Below the pieces are notes generated by a model. The model had not been told where the DNA came from, ran no database searches, and worked only from the letters and a program-made list of their open reading frames with translations. From the NCBI RefSeq assembly GCF_901709675.1, contig NC_051087.1:17482067-17546066 (forward strand): a DNA stretch of 64,000 nucleotides, written 5' to 3'. Position 1 is the stretch's first letter. The number at the start of each line of letters is the position of its first letter. Made by a program: the position numbers and the translations under genes. This DNA comes from Syngnathus acus. Its lineage: Eukaryota > Chordata > Actinopteri > Syngnathiformes > Syngnathidae. Positions 50,716 through 61,178 of this stretch are shown in pieces.

Positions 50716-53700
50716 CATCGGCGGTCACTCGTAGTCGAGTATGACGGTCCTCCTTCTTGGTCTTTGTGGGTCTTCAGGTGGTTGAGAGGCCGATCCTGGA
50801 CCCGATAACTCTGGAGCAGTGTGGACAGGGGAATGTAATGGTGGTGGGTTTGGGTTGGGCCTGCTTGGTGGGGGCTCTCTCCTTTCTGCGTCTGCGTTTG
50901 TCTTGAGCGGCATGGTGGAGGTCAACGTTATATTGAGCGGCGCCGTCACGGACAAGGTTTCTCCACGTCGTCCTGTCTGCGGCCTTGTCTTCCCAAGTTT
51001 TAAGGTTTATGTGACACTTCTTCAGGTTTGCTTTTATGTTGTCCTTGAACCTCTTCTTCTGACCTCCCGGGGCCCGCTTTCCTTCAGCGAGCTGGGAATA
51101 AAGAACTTGTTTTGGGAGGCGAGAGTCAGGCATGCGGATTACATGGCCAATCCATCTCAGTTGGTTTTGGGCAATGGTGGCAGTGATGGTAGGCAAGCCA
51201 GCCTCCTCCAGGACGCTGGTGTTGGTGCGTCGGTCCTTCCAGCTGATCCTGAGGATTTTCCGGAGGCATCTCTGATGGTAGGTCTCCAGTGCCCTTAAGT
51301 GCCTGCTGTATGTGGTCCAGGCTTCTGACCCATACAGAAGGGTGGGGAGGACCACAGCTTTGTAGACCAGGATTTTGGTCTTTGCTTGGAGGTCACGATT
51401 CTCAAAGACTCGCTTCCGTAGCCTTGAGAAAGCCCCACTGGCACAGCTGAGGCGATGGTCAATTTCATCATCAATGGTGGCTTTAGATGACAGGAGGCTG
51501 CCAAGATAGGGGAAGTGGTCAACCTTTTCCAGTCGGATGTTATCAATAGAGATGTTTGGGGGGCGGACAAGCAAACTGCAGTTTGGTAGTGGTTGGTGGA
51601 GGATTTGGGTCTTTTTTATGTTAATGGCCAGACCAAGCTGTTTGTATGCCTTCGCGAAGGCAGACAGAATACTCTGTAGGTCTTCTTCCGACAGGGCCAC
51701 AAGGGCATTGTCGTCCGCATACTGCAGCTCCATGATGGATATGGTGGTGGTTTGACCTTTAGCCCTGAGTTGGTTGATGTTGAGGAGTTGACCGTCAGTT
51801 CTGTACATGATTTTGACTCCGTGGGGCAGATGCTTGCTTGTATGGCGGAGGATAGCAGCAATGAAGATGGAAAATAGTGTTGGAGCGATGACGCATCCCT
51901 GTTTGACACCTGTGTCAACCCTGAAGGGTTCCGTCTCGTCTCCACTGCCGCTGATCACTGTGGCTGACATGTTATCATGCAGTAGTCTCAGTACTCTGAT
52001 GTATTTGTCTGGGCAGCCAATCTTGGATAGAACCAGCCAAAGGGCCTGACGGTTAACTGAATCGAAGGCTTTGGTGAGGTCTATGAAGGCCATGTATAGT
52101 GGTTGATTTTGTTCCCGGCATTTTTCTTGCAGTTGTCGAGCAATGAAAACCATGTCTGTGGTTCCTCTGCTTGGGCGAAATCCACTCTGAGACTCAGAAA
52201 GGATGATTTCTGACAGGGGGGTGAGTCTGTTGGCCAGAACCCGAGCGAGGGCTTTCCCTATGGTGGAGAGGAGAGAAATGCCACGGTAATTCCCGCAGTC
52301 TGCCTTGTCTCCTTTCTTGAATACGGAGACGATTAAGGCATCTCTGAGCTGCGCAGGGATTTCCTCTTCTTCCCAGATCTTAAGAAGCAGGGCATGGATG
52401 TGCCTGAGAAGGTTGGGTCCGCCTTTCTTCAAGACCTCTGCTGGAATTCCATCGGACCCAGCAGCCTTGTTGTTCCTCATCTTCCCAATGGCATCCTGCA
52501 GCTCGTTCAGGCTGGGTGGCTCTCCCATGCTTTCAGCTGTGGGCTGTTGTGGTAGTTGATCAAGAGCCTCCATCTCAGGTATAGTGTCCCTGTTTAAGAG
52601 GTCCTCGTAGTGTTCTTTCCACCTGTTTGCAATTGCCTCCTTGTCCTTCAGCAGCAGGCCATCCTTTGAGCAAAGGGGGGTTAGGCAGCGGTGGCTGGGA
52701 CCATACACCGCTCTCGTGGCATCAAAGAAGCCTCTCGTGTCTCCAGAGTCAGCAAGCTGCTCGATCTCCAGAGCCTTCTTTGTCCACCATTGGTTCTTCA
52801 GTTTCCTAACCTGTGTTTGGACGGCTGCCTTCGCTTTGGCATGGGCTACTCTTTTCACCTTGCAGTGGATGTCATTTTGCCAGGTGACATAGTCGATGAG
52901 ATGCCACAGTTTGGAGCGAGGATGCATCCAAGATGTTTTGAACTTGGTTTTTTGACGGAAAAGTGTGTTGGTAATGACCAGGTTGTGTTCTGAGCACTTG
53001 GTTAGTAGTAATGTGCCATTAGAGTTTGTGTTTCCAACCCCTTCTCGTCCCAGCGTACCCCTCCATAGGTGGTGGTTTCGTCCCACTCTGGCGTTGAAGT
53101 CTCCAAGCAGGATTAGCTTATCCTCCTTGGGGACGTCCGATAGGACTTTGTCTAGGTCAGCGTAGAAGGCCTCCTTAACTTCGTCCTGTGCATCGAGTGT
53201 TGGTGCATAGGCACTAATGACCGTGGCCATCTGATTGTTGGCAAGCATCAGGCGTATGGTCATTAGGCGCTCGTTAATGCCCACAGGGAGTTCATGGAGG
53301 TGGTTGATGAGGCGGTTCTTGATAGCAAAACCCACACCATGGATTCTTGGCTCAGTTGCAGGTTTTCCTTTCCAAAAGAAAGTATATCCACCTTTTTCCT
53401 CCTTCAGCTGCCCTTCATCTGCTAGTCGGGTCTCGGAGAGTGCTGCGATGTCGATCTGGAACTTCCTTAGCTCTCTGGAGATGATGGCAGTTCGCCTTTC
53501 AGGTCGATCACTGGCTTGGTTGTCCGTTAGGGTCCGCACGTTCCAGGCTCCAATGTGTACATGTTTTTGTTTCTGACCGCGTGATGGTGATCCCTCTGGA
53601 TGCGGTATTCCAGACAGGATTTTGTGAGGCAGGCTATGTTTAGGGTACCTTTTCTAACCCCCTCCCCTAAATGGGGTGAGCAGAGTGGATCCTAAATAGG

Positions 53701-54247
53701 GCTGCTCAGTCATGGGTGCAGCTGCCGAGAAGCTCTTCTGCCTCAGTCCAAGAACTTAACGACTGAATCTAACACCCACCGCCTGTGTGCCAGGTTGTGG
53801 CTAGGGGCTGCCAGACCTCACTGTCCTGCCCCCGTTACCACTTCCTGATCGCCACAGGACTTTGTTGTCCAGGGTGTAAAATGGAATACGTTCCCTTTAG
53901 GAGGACGCCTGCGCGTGATGTCTTTTAGCGTGGGGAGACTGATGCGCCTGCAGCCACCACACGGTCCTTGGCAGAAAGGGGCCGGGATCCAATGGCATGG
54001 GTCCATGACGATTGGAGACCACCCTCTGTTGCAGCCTTCGTCCGCCTTCAGTGCAGTTGTGACTCACAGTGTCATCCTCCGCCACTCCCACCGTTGAGGT
54101 CTTTGGATCGCACTTTGTCTGGAACCTCCCCTTCGACCTTACCGCCATGGTTGAACCTACCAGGAGCCGAGACTCCAGACGGCATCGCTCTTAGGTTCAT
54201 CGGAACACGCAAGGCTCTCCACCACGGCAAGGTGGCGATCCACGGAG
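50716..54247 (-). mobile_element. LINE E, near-full-length non-LTR retrotransposon
   Basis: A 3532-bp element on the minus strand. Its 5' end reads CTCCGTGGATCGCCACCTTGCCGTGGTGG, a leader shared in style with other fish LINEs. Then come a ~700-bp 5' region, one long coding frame, and a 3' end (GACCGCCGATG) with no poly(A) or simple-repeat tail. It is flanked by ~77-bp near-identical direct repeats (50639-50715, 54248-54325). I do not assign the clade with certainty. Confidence 0.85.
50774..53560 (-). pseudogene. LINE E endonuclease-RT protein, open but with endonuclease deletion
   Basis: The minus-strand frame (about 921 codons from 53539) is open upstream to IGAWNVRTLTDNQ without an ATG. 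APE endonuclease: DIAALSETRLADEG, HGVGFAIKN, VISAYAPTL, LILLGDFNARVG, WMHPRSKLWHLIDYV. At about 52888 it jumps in frame to the RT linker (NDIHCKVKR), so the catalytic SDH end is missing. RT: NKAAGSDGIPAEVLKKG, YRGISLLSTIGKALARVL, SGFRPSRGTTDM, FIDLTKAFDSVNR, GVKQGCVIAPTLFSIF and the catalytic YADD. The C-terminal zinc finger keeps CPHC but the frame ends before the His pair. Confidence 0.88.
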
Positions 54248-54347
54248 AACATTTTCTTTCTTAATTTCAAAAAACAAAAACAAAAAAAAACTGCAGAAAT
54301 CCTAATGACAGATAACATACAGTATACGTACTGTATCAAAGTTCGTG

Positions 54348-55096
54348 TGGATCGAGCTTATTGTCGATTTTGCCATGCAAAACTCCCGCACCAACTCTGA
54401 CACACGCACACGGACTCATATTTTGCGATTATCCATCCATCCATTTTCTGAACCGCTTAGTCCCCACAGGGGTCGCGGGAGTGCTGGAGCCTATCCCAGC
54501 CGTCATCGGGCAGTAGGCGGGGGACACCCTGAACCGGTTGCCAGCCAATCGCAGGGCACACAGAGACAAACAACCATTTGCACTCGCACTCACACGTAGG
54601 GACAATTTGGAGTCTTCAATCGGCCTACCAAGCATGTTTTTGGGATGTGGAAGGAAACCGGAGTGCCCGGAGAAAACCCACGCAGGCCCGGGGAGAACAT
54701 GCAAACTCCACACAGGGAGGGCCGGAGGTGGAATCGAACCCGCACCCTCCTAACTGTGAGGCGGACGTGCTACCCAGTGTGCCACCGAGCCGCCTGTTTT
54801 GCGATTATTTTTTAAATTCAACCGTTTTGCGCACTACTTTCCTCTTTTCGCCATGATCAGCTTTACTGCTCCCACTTGCTTCCTTTGGAGGCATGATAAG
54901 AGTTGATGCAATCCTCAGAGTAATGAGAATGTAATAACGAACGGAGTCAGTTGGCATGCGGGTCCTCTCAGCTCATCTCGCGAGGTTCGACAACCGAAAT
55001 TTCGTCCGACATCCGAAGCAAAAAAATCTCAAATTTTTCGTTCGAATACCGATTTGTTCGAGAACTGGGACGTTCGAAAACCGAGGCTCCACTGTA
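54348..55096. mobile_element. MITE family Z, copy 2, partial
   Basis: The right end (reverse) CAGTGGAGCCTCGGTTTTCG at 55096 and the region 54980-55096 match copy 1's left end (ccgacatccgaagc, tcgagaactgggacgttcg). The left end is not found. A SINE is inserted at 54432 with an 11-bp duplication. Confidence 0.72.
54432..54796 (-). mobile_element. tRNA-headed SINE (family 2), copy 1
   Basis: On the minus strand: head GGCGGCTCGGTGGCACACTG, B box GGTTCGATTCC, body 'tgtggagtttgcatgttctc', 'ggtttccttccacatccc', 'ccagccgtcatcgggcag'-like sequence, and a (GGAT)n tail. The duplication TTTTGCGATTA (54421-54431, 54797-54807) is a perfect 11 bp, as expected for LINE-driven insertion. Confidence 0.88.
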
Positions 55097-55261
55097 ATTC
55101 ATAATTAGAATATAATTAATTAGAATTTTTCATTCATTTAAGGAGCCAACTATAGGATAAGACTGACCTTTTAAATTTTACAGGAAATCTTCAAAATGTG
55201 ACAAATGCTTTATTTTTATCGGGGGGGGGGGGTAATTAATAACATGACAAGCCCATGCCAA
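55097..55261. other. Spacer with poly-G
   Basis: AT-rich, with a G11 run at about 55221. Nothing else seen. Confidence 0.5.
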
Positions 55262-55664
55262 CTAATTTATCCATGTACCGTGAATAGTTACCTTAATCAA
55301 CTCAGGTAAATCTTTGGCCAGGAACGGTATCACAGGTTCATCGGTCTGGTATTTCTCCATGAATGGAGTCTTGGCCATGAAAAAGTACATTTTTGCAGTC
55401 ATGTGGGGATCCTTAATAGTTGCCTCGATGGTGTCAATAGATCCAGTCCGGGGATTTGAGAGCTGTTTCCTGTGTACAGTGTCCACATACATTAAAAGAG
55501 AGCTCGAGAGCCTGTTCAATCACTGGGAGATTTTCAAGCCATCTATGGCCACGAAATGGCTTGGGAAACAGTTTTGACTTTGTGACTTGTTTGTAGTCCT
55601 CCCTCTGTGCAGGTACATTGTGGAAAGAGTGTGCATGGCCTTTAAAATCTTGCCCATACTCCAC
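55262..55664 (-). pseudogene. hAT-like transposase fragment, frameshifted
   Basis: The minus strand reads HSFHNVPAQREDYKQVTKSK then LFPKPFRGHRWLENLPVIEQ. In a second frame it reads MYVDTVHRKQLSNP, SIDTIEATIKDP, KMYFFMAKTPFMEKYQTDEP and PFLAKDLPELIK. I recognise a recurrent fish transposase-like family. The zinc-finger ORF at 57294 looks like the N-terminus of the same kind of protein. About 130 codons remain. The superfamily assignment (hAT) is moderate. Confidence 0.6.
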
Positions 55665-55812
55665 ATTGAAAATACGGCCTTGAAGACATTATTAAGTGTG
55701 TGGAGTCCACAACTGTTCGCTTCTGTGACTTGACCAGAGACAGTTTCCTAGACACAGCACAAATTCCGCGGGAAGGCAGCCTAGTTGACACGCAATGGAA
55801 TTGGTAGTTTTC
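55665..55812. other. No recognised feature
   Basis: A short spacer between the transposase fragment and the solo LTR. It may be more of the same relic. Confidence 0.4.
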
Positions 55813-56161
55813 TGTCACGTCTCGTCCCCAGTTTTGCTATGTGTCTAGGTTGCCATAGTTTCTGTTCGCGTCGCCCCTCCCCTCCTGTGTCACCTCAATC
55901 AATGTAACCGCGGTTACCTGCCTCGTGTTTCGTGTTTTGTATTTAAGTCCCGTCTGCCCCTCACTCCCCGTCGGATCATTGTGTTGTTGTTATTGTCGTA
56001 CTGTCTTGCCGTCGTCATGTCCTGCTGTCTTCTTGTTTCACGTCCCGGTCAGTCAGTCAAGTTATTGTTTGTTAAGTCATGTCAGTTTGCCTTTTGAGTT
56101 CCCTTCAATAAACCCTGGTCCAAGTTGTATTTGGTCGCCCTGCTCCATCCGTTCCATGACA
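55813..56161 (+). mobile_element. Solo LTR, Gypsy-like
   Basis: TGTCACGTCTCGTCC... to ...CCGTTCCATGACA, 349 bp, with GTATTTAAGTCCC (TATA-like) and TTCAATAAACCCTGGTCC (polyadenylation). TTTTC precedes it and ATTTTC follows, a target duplication with one extra base. Related to 32515-32988 through the shared polyadenylation region. Confidence 0.75.
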
Positions 56162-56925
56162 ATTTTCATTGCGTTGAGAAAAAGAATTTGTGATTCCTTT
56201 CTACCATACTGCTTTGTAACAGCCTTTTGTTTTCTGTGGAAAATGTTTTGCGGATATGAAAGAAAATACTGTTTTTCCGCACCATAAGGCGCTTTGTGTT
56301 GAAAGGCGAAGACTCAATCGTGAGGGCAATTCTGTACTTAATCCACACATAGGGCGCACCCACCACATTATAGGGTGCATGCATGCCACAACTTATGATA
56401 AACATAAAAAACGGAAAGGCAGCAAGAAAATGAGTTCGGTTGCCTACTATTTAACCATGTACTGTACTGTACTGTACTGTACTGTACTGTTGTACATTCT
56501 TGCTAACCGATATTCATACGCAAATCCATCAAAATCCTCATTTTCTGTATCCGAATTAAACAGTTGGCCAAATTTGCCATTAAACATCCAAGTTCTCGCT
56601 TGTCATTGTCTCGTCTTTGTTACGTTGCTCTTTGGCAATAATCTCGGCTTTACAGAAAGCTTAAATTGTGCCTCGTAAGCTTGTCTCCGTCAATGCCGTT
56701 TTAAAGGGTCCTAAAGCAGTTTTCTTGGCACAAACCGCTATTATTTAATTCATCAATCGCGGAGGAGGTATTATCTACTATGATTATTATTATCTACATA
56801 TTACGTACAGTTCTCTGATTGGCTTATCGCCCCGGTCTGCATATTATACGTAATACGAAATGTCCTCTGATTGGATCATCGGGTCTACATATTACGTCTA
56901 CATATCACATCCCCATAGTGGTAAC

Positions 56926-57810
56926 CACTGTTCCCTCTAAGCTGTGCAGCTGTGCAATTGCGCACTGCTCGCGCAGTCTCTGTGTACTAAAAACTATGCT
57001 GCACACAAAATAAAATTCAGCATGAACTGATTGATTAATATCTAATGTTAGACGTAATCGAATCTAATTAAGTGGAGCAATGATTTTCTTTCTGTGCCTT
57101 CTTGTAGTGTAAATCAGTGATCGACAGGTGTCCAGCGTATGATATGATATGGTTCACTTACGCTACATAGCCAATCATAGCATTGACAGTGCCTGAAAAT
57201 GTGTCCTGCCCATTTGTGCCGTGCAGGTTAGCTAGCTAAAAACAGTGCGGCGGAGTCAAGAGATGCAAATGCTAAGTGAGCTAACCCCTTATCATGGCGA
57301 AACGAACAAGCAGTGACACATCCACTCGCCAAGCCAAAGTAAATAAGAGATGCACCGGTTCTTTTAAGATGGAGTGTTTGCAAATAAAAGAACAAAGGGT
57401 GAAACTGGGTGTGATTTTCTCTTTTTCGAGTGAGAAAGGTCTACTATGCAAAATATGCAGTAAAGCCAAAGTGGCAGGCGAGTTTACGGAGGGTAAAATA
57501 TGGACTGAATGGAAGTTTGGCTACCTCAAGTGTCACATTCATCAGAAATGTCATTTGAAAGCTGTTGGAATTGTACAAAGACTCAAGATGGGACAGGGGA
57601 TCGGTACATTATTGTGAGAGCATGCAAAAGACTGACAGAAAAGGAATGAACTGTCACACAAAAGAAAATCTGACCCCGAGCAAGTTAAAGTTCTCATTGA
57701 CAATATTTTATTTATTTATTATTTAATCTGGTGCTGCACACAGTGGTCCACAGTGTGCACAGGGAGCTTGTGTGTTTGCACAGACACTTGATAAATTAGA
57801 GGGAACATTG
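56926..57810 (+). mobile_element. Non-autonomous hAT carrying a zinc-finger exon
   Basis: The ends CACTGTTCCCTCTAA and (reverse) CAATGTTCCCTCTAA are flanked by GTGGTAAC (56918-56925) and GTGGTAGC (57811-57818), an 8-bp duplication with one mismatch. The ORF at 57294 lies inside. The same left end recurs alone at about 59497 (CAATGTTCCCTCTAATTTTTC). Confidence 0.82.
57294..57617 (+). CDS. Zinc-finger N-terminus of a hAT-type transposase
   Basis: 107 codons from ATG at 57294 within the hAT. CKICSKAKVAGEF then LKCHIHQKCH places C-x2-C and H-x4-H about 30 residues apart, a BED/TTF-like DNA-binding finger. No dimerisation (hATC) or DDE region follows before the element ends, so only the DNA-binding part could be made. 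The ORF is open. Expression is unknown. Confidence 0.6.
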   Translation: MAKRTSSDTSTRQAKVNKRCTGSFKMECLQIKEQRVKLGVIFSFSSEKGLLCKICSKAKVAGEFTEGKIWTEWKFGYLKCHIHQKCHLKAVGIVQRLKMGQGIGTLL

Positions 57811-58060
57811 GTGGTAGCCACACAACAGTTACAGATTTTGGGACTCAGTCCACGCAAAAGACGCACCGTCATGTTTTTGAGAATATTAAAGGATTTAAGG
57901 TGCCCCTAATGGTGCGGAAAATGCGTTACATTCAAAGCCCAAGTATCACGGTAATAAATTCTACTGTTTTACGTTTTACTCATTTAGTTGTGGTCTATAT
58001 AAAGTGGAACAGCGATGGTTTTGTCTAAATTCATCATTTTGATACCGTCACAGGTCCCTC

Positions 58061-59140
58061 TTTTCTACTGTATTTTACGGCCTATAAGTCGCTCCGGAGT
58101 ACAAGTCGCACCAGCCATAAAATGCATAATAAAGAAGAAAAAAACATATATAAATCGCACCGGAGTACAAGTCGGATTTTTGGGAGAACTTTATTTGCTA
58201 ACATCCAACACCAAGAACAGACATGAACAGGCAACAACAGGCTAAACGACACGGTATGCTAACGTTACACAAACGAGGAACTGAGAACGTGCCTGACGTA
58301 ACATTAACAGTTATTCAAATAACTATAACATAAAAAAAACGTTTATCAAACAGTCTGTGTCGTTCCAAATCATTAAATCCATCGAATTCTTCGTCCTTTG
58401 TGTATAAACAAGGCTGCTTTTGAACCCGGAAGTGCATGCGGCAATGACGTCGGACTCGTCGTCAGCTGCAGTTCAAATTATTCCACAGGCCCAAATAACT
58501 ATATATAAACTACATATCGAATAACTATAACATAAATAAAAAACATTACCGAACCATTCGTGTCACTTCAAATCGTTAAATCCATCGAAATCTTCGTCCT
58601 CTGTGTCACTTAAAAACAAAACAATAAACACCGCTGCTGACTCCGGAAGTACATCAGACGTCAGACTTGTCGTCTGTTGCTGCTCCAATTAGAGATCTAT
58701 ATAACTATATTGTAGCGTTACCAAAGTCCCAGGCGAGTCGTGGGTTTAGTAACCGGCTCTTTATGTCACAAAACAAGAGTTCTACATACGAGCCAACACA
58801 CAGTGTGTGGTCTAACAAAGCGCCCCGGATCGCCCTAACCGTCTCCTCCCCCTGCTGCCTTCACGGCCTCCCTAGGCAATCAGAAACTGCTGAAGTCTAA
58901 CAATATACAAGTTGCTCCACTAAATAAACTAAATATCAAATAACTATAACATAAATAACAAGTTTATCGAATTATCCGTGTCACTCCAAATCATTAAATC
59001 CATCGAAATCTTTGTCCTCTGTGTCAATGTCTATCCTCTGTGTTATAAACAACTCCTGACTCCGGAAGTCAGTGAATGTATTCAGACTCATTGTCAGTTG
59101 CGGTTCCAATTATTCCACAGGCCTTGTGTGACCTCATGCA
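58061..59140 (-). mobile_element. MITE family X, copy 3, degenerate
   Basis: 'ttttacggcctataagtcgc' and 'ccggagtacaagtcgcacc' at 58072-58115 are the family X end. Reading the minus strand, three units encode or nearly encode DEEFDGFNDLE (about 58363-58400), SDTEDEDFDGFNDLK-stop (about 58566-58612) and DTEDKDFDGFNDLE-stop (about 58981-59029). The far end is not clear. Confidence 0.7.
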
Positions 59141-59496
59141 GTTTAAAGTGGAAATAACATGTGAAGTATACTATACTAGTTATTTTATGTTAATGATGAA
59201 GTAATAATGTCTTAATAATGACACATACACCTTTGAACCTTTCAACATTTCGCGACATTTCAGGCTTCAAACATAAAGATATAAAAGTTTAATTTTTTGT
59301 CAAGAATCAACAACAAGTGGGACACAATCGTGAAGTGGAACAAAAATGGATGGATGGATGGATGAATTTAAACTTTTTTAACAAATAAAAAACTGAAAAG
59401 TGGGGCGTGCAATATTATTCGGCCCCCTTGCGCTAATACTTTGTAGCGCCACCTTTTGCTGCAATTACAGCTGCAAGTCGCTTGGGGTATGTCCAA
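59141..59496. other. No recognised feature
   Basis: About 350 bp with a short ATGG run (59347-59364). Confidence 0.5.
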
Positions 59497-60060
59497 TGTT
59501 CCCTCTAATTTTTCATGTATCTGGGCATACACACAAGCTCCCTGAGCAAACTGAGGACTACTGTGAGCAACATCAGATATGAACGCTTTATTTTTAAATA
59601 AGTAATTTGGTCCACTTAAAAAAATTAGAAACTGCGCATCTTCTGCTTCGTTTGTGCTGGTTTGTGCAGCAAACATTTTCGTTTGTGCTGCTTCCGTTTC
59701 GTACAGTGGCGGCTCTACGCAGGGGCAAGAGGCGTTGCCCCCTCAAACAGATGTCCTGCCCCCTCGAATCAAACTTTTAGAAGTGAAAAATCCGCTGATA
59801 GAAACACACGTTAATCAGCCTCTCTTCTCTCATGTCGGTGCAGTGTGTGTCCTCACACAGACTGCTGTCAGGACTCCGCGCCTCTCCGTAAACATCCAAT
59901 CACTGTGAGTATGCAAATGAGGCAAGACGCAGCCAGAGAGTGTCAAGTTACAGTCAGTGCGGTAGGAGTTGGAAGAAGCAGTAAAACACCAAACTCGTCG
60001 TAATGACCCGTGATATAACTAATGATTAACGACAACTCAAATAATAGTTAGTATAACATT
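59497..60060. mobile_element. Two hAT-type end fragments
   Basis: CAATGTTCCCTCTAATTTTTC (59493-59513) repeats the end seen at 57810. CAGTGGCGGCTCTACGCAGGG (59704) is another hAT-like end. Neither partner end is found nearby. The sequence after 59704 codes nothing I recognise. Confidence 0.5.
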
Positions 60061-60066
60061 CATATT

Positions 60067-60340
60067 ATATGTTCCCCCCCCTGAGAGATTGCCACCTTAT
60101 TGTGGTCAGGGGGTTTGCGTGCCTCAGTGACCCTAAGAGCAAAAAGAGCAATGTGCCCTGCTCGGATGCGCACTTGCTCTGCTGCACTCTTCCGCTAGGT
60201 ATGTTCGAGGCATCTGCCAGCCAGGTACACCGAGGAGAGTGACCAGTCACGGCGCTGCCGCCCTCACCCACCAGTCACGTTCCGACAACGCTGTTGTACC
60301 AACCCCGCCAGACCAGTTTTGGAAAGTCGTTTGCATTCTC
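60067..60340 (+). repeat. LINE 5'-leader relic
   Basis: 'gattgccaccttattgtggtcagggggtttgcgtgcctcagtgaccctaagagc' (in part) resembles the GCCACCTTGCCGTGGTGGAG...leader of LINE E (54247 reading left). Only the leader is present, which is unusual because most LINE fragments keep the 3' end. Confidence 0.55.
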
Positions 60341-60777
60341 TCTATGCAAGAATTGCAAACTGGGCCACCATTTGACACCAGCCACATATAAAGGTTGAAA
60401 TATAACGTTATAAAATAACTGGATACTGATTAAAACAAGGGAGTATTTTAGTCAAAACTGACAAACGAATTGAAAATTTTCCTGACTTGTTCCATGATAG
60501 GAAATGAGAAAATCAAGATCTATTTTAAAGTTGGTATTTCCATTTTAAAAGGAAAATCCATCAGTCATTTTTTTCTATTTGTTTCCAAACGTGATCTGAT
60601 ATATATGCCAGAAGAGACACGTACACAAGAAGCTCAGCACACGTCACAGGTTTTTGTTTCTTGTCTTGCCAGTTTTGTAATGTGGTGCGACAGGTTTGTT
60701 GAGGTTTTCAGCTGAGCCGAGGTGAGCTCTTGTGGTTTTCCTTCACTTCCTGCACATCAAGCACAAAGCAGCAATAG
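60341..60777 (+). promoter_or_regulatory. Upstream region and likely 5' untranslated exon of the TRIM gene
   Basis: No TATA box is obvious. Short ETS-like cores (cacttcctgc at about 60743) occur. A 5' UTR exon ending at AGCAATA|GTAAGT (donor at 60778) is inferred from the good donor and the acceptor at 61023. The transcription start is not resolved. Confidence 0.4.
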
Positions 60778-61023
60778 TAAGTTGCCACTTCCTTTCAAGC
60801 CTTTTATTTATCTCATTTTCTTATCGGAGTGAGTTAACTTTCACGACAGCATATTACTTTAGTTTTCTAACGCGGCAACTTTATGTAACCTGTCGGGAAA
60901 ACTTTGATGTGATTTGGCTTTTTTATTCTTCACTTGGTTTTTCGCTGTGAGTTGTTGTATTGAAATGTACTTTTTTTGTGCGTTGTAACAAAGTGGTAAC
61001 AAAATGGTTTTGTGTGATTCCAG
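60778..61023 (+). other. Predicted 5' UTR intron of the TRIM gene
   Basis: GTAAGT at 60778 and TTTTGTGTGATTCCAG ending at 61023 give a 246-bp intron with consensus borders directly upstream of the coding exon. Predicted only. Confidence 0.45.
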
Positions 61024-61178
61024 ATATTGACGTGGTTTTTGCTGCGAGGAAGTCTAAAAACACAATCAGGAAGTGCTCTTAGATGCCTTCACTCGTGACT
61101 GAGGCGGATTAATGCACTGTAGCTCGCCTGAGAGTGCGTTGGATGCTTGTAAAGTGAGACGGTATCTCCACAAGGACC

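Larger units (their letters stand above)
56266..57927. mobile_element. MITE family Y-like element, copy 2, with nested hAT
   Basis: The left TACTGTTTTTCCGCACCATAAGGCGC and right GGTGCCCCTAATGGTGCGGAAAATGCG are degenerate inverted ends of the same type as 35280-36638. The interior has a (GTACT)n run at about 56459-56490. A hAT derivative lies inside at 56926-57810. Pairing of the ends is inferred. Confidence 0.55.

Noticed and set aside
50819-53576. Many plus-strand frames across LINE E
   Set aside because: They are antisense to the 921-codon LINE E frame, which carries all the motifs.
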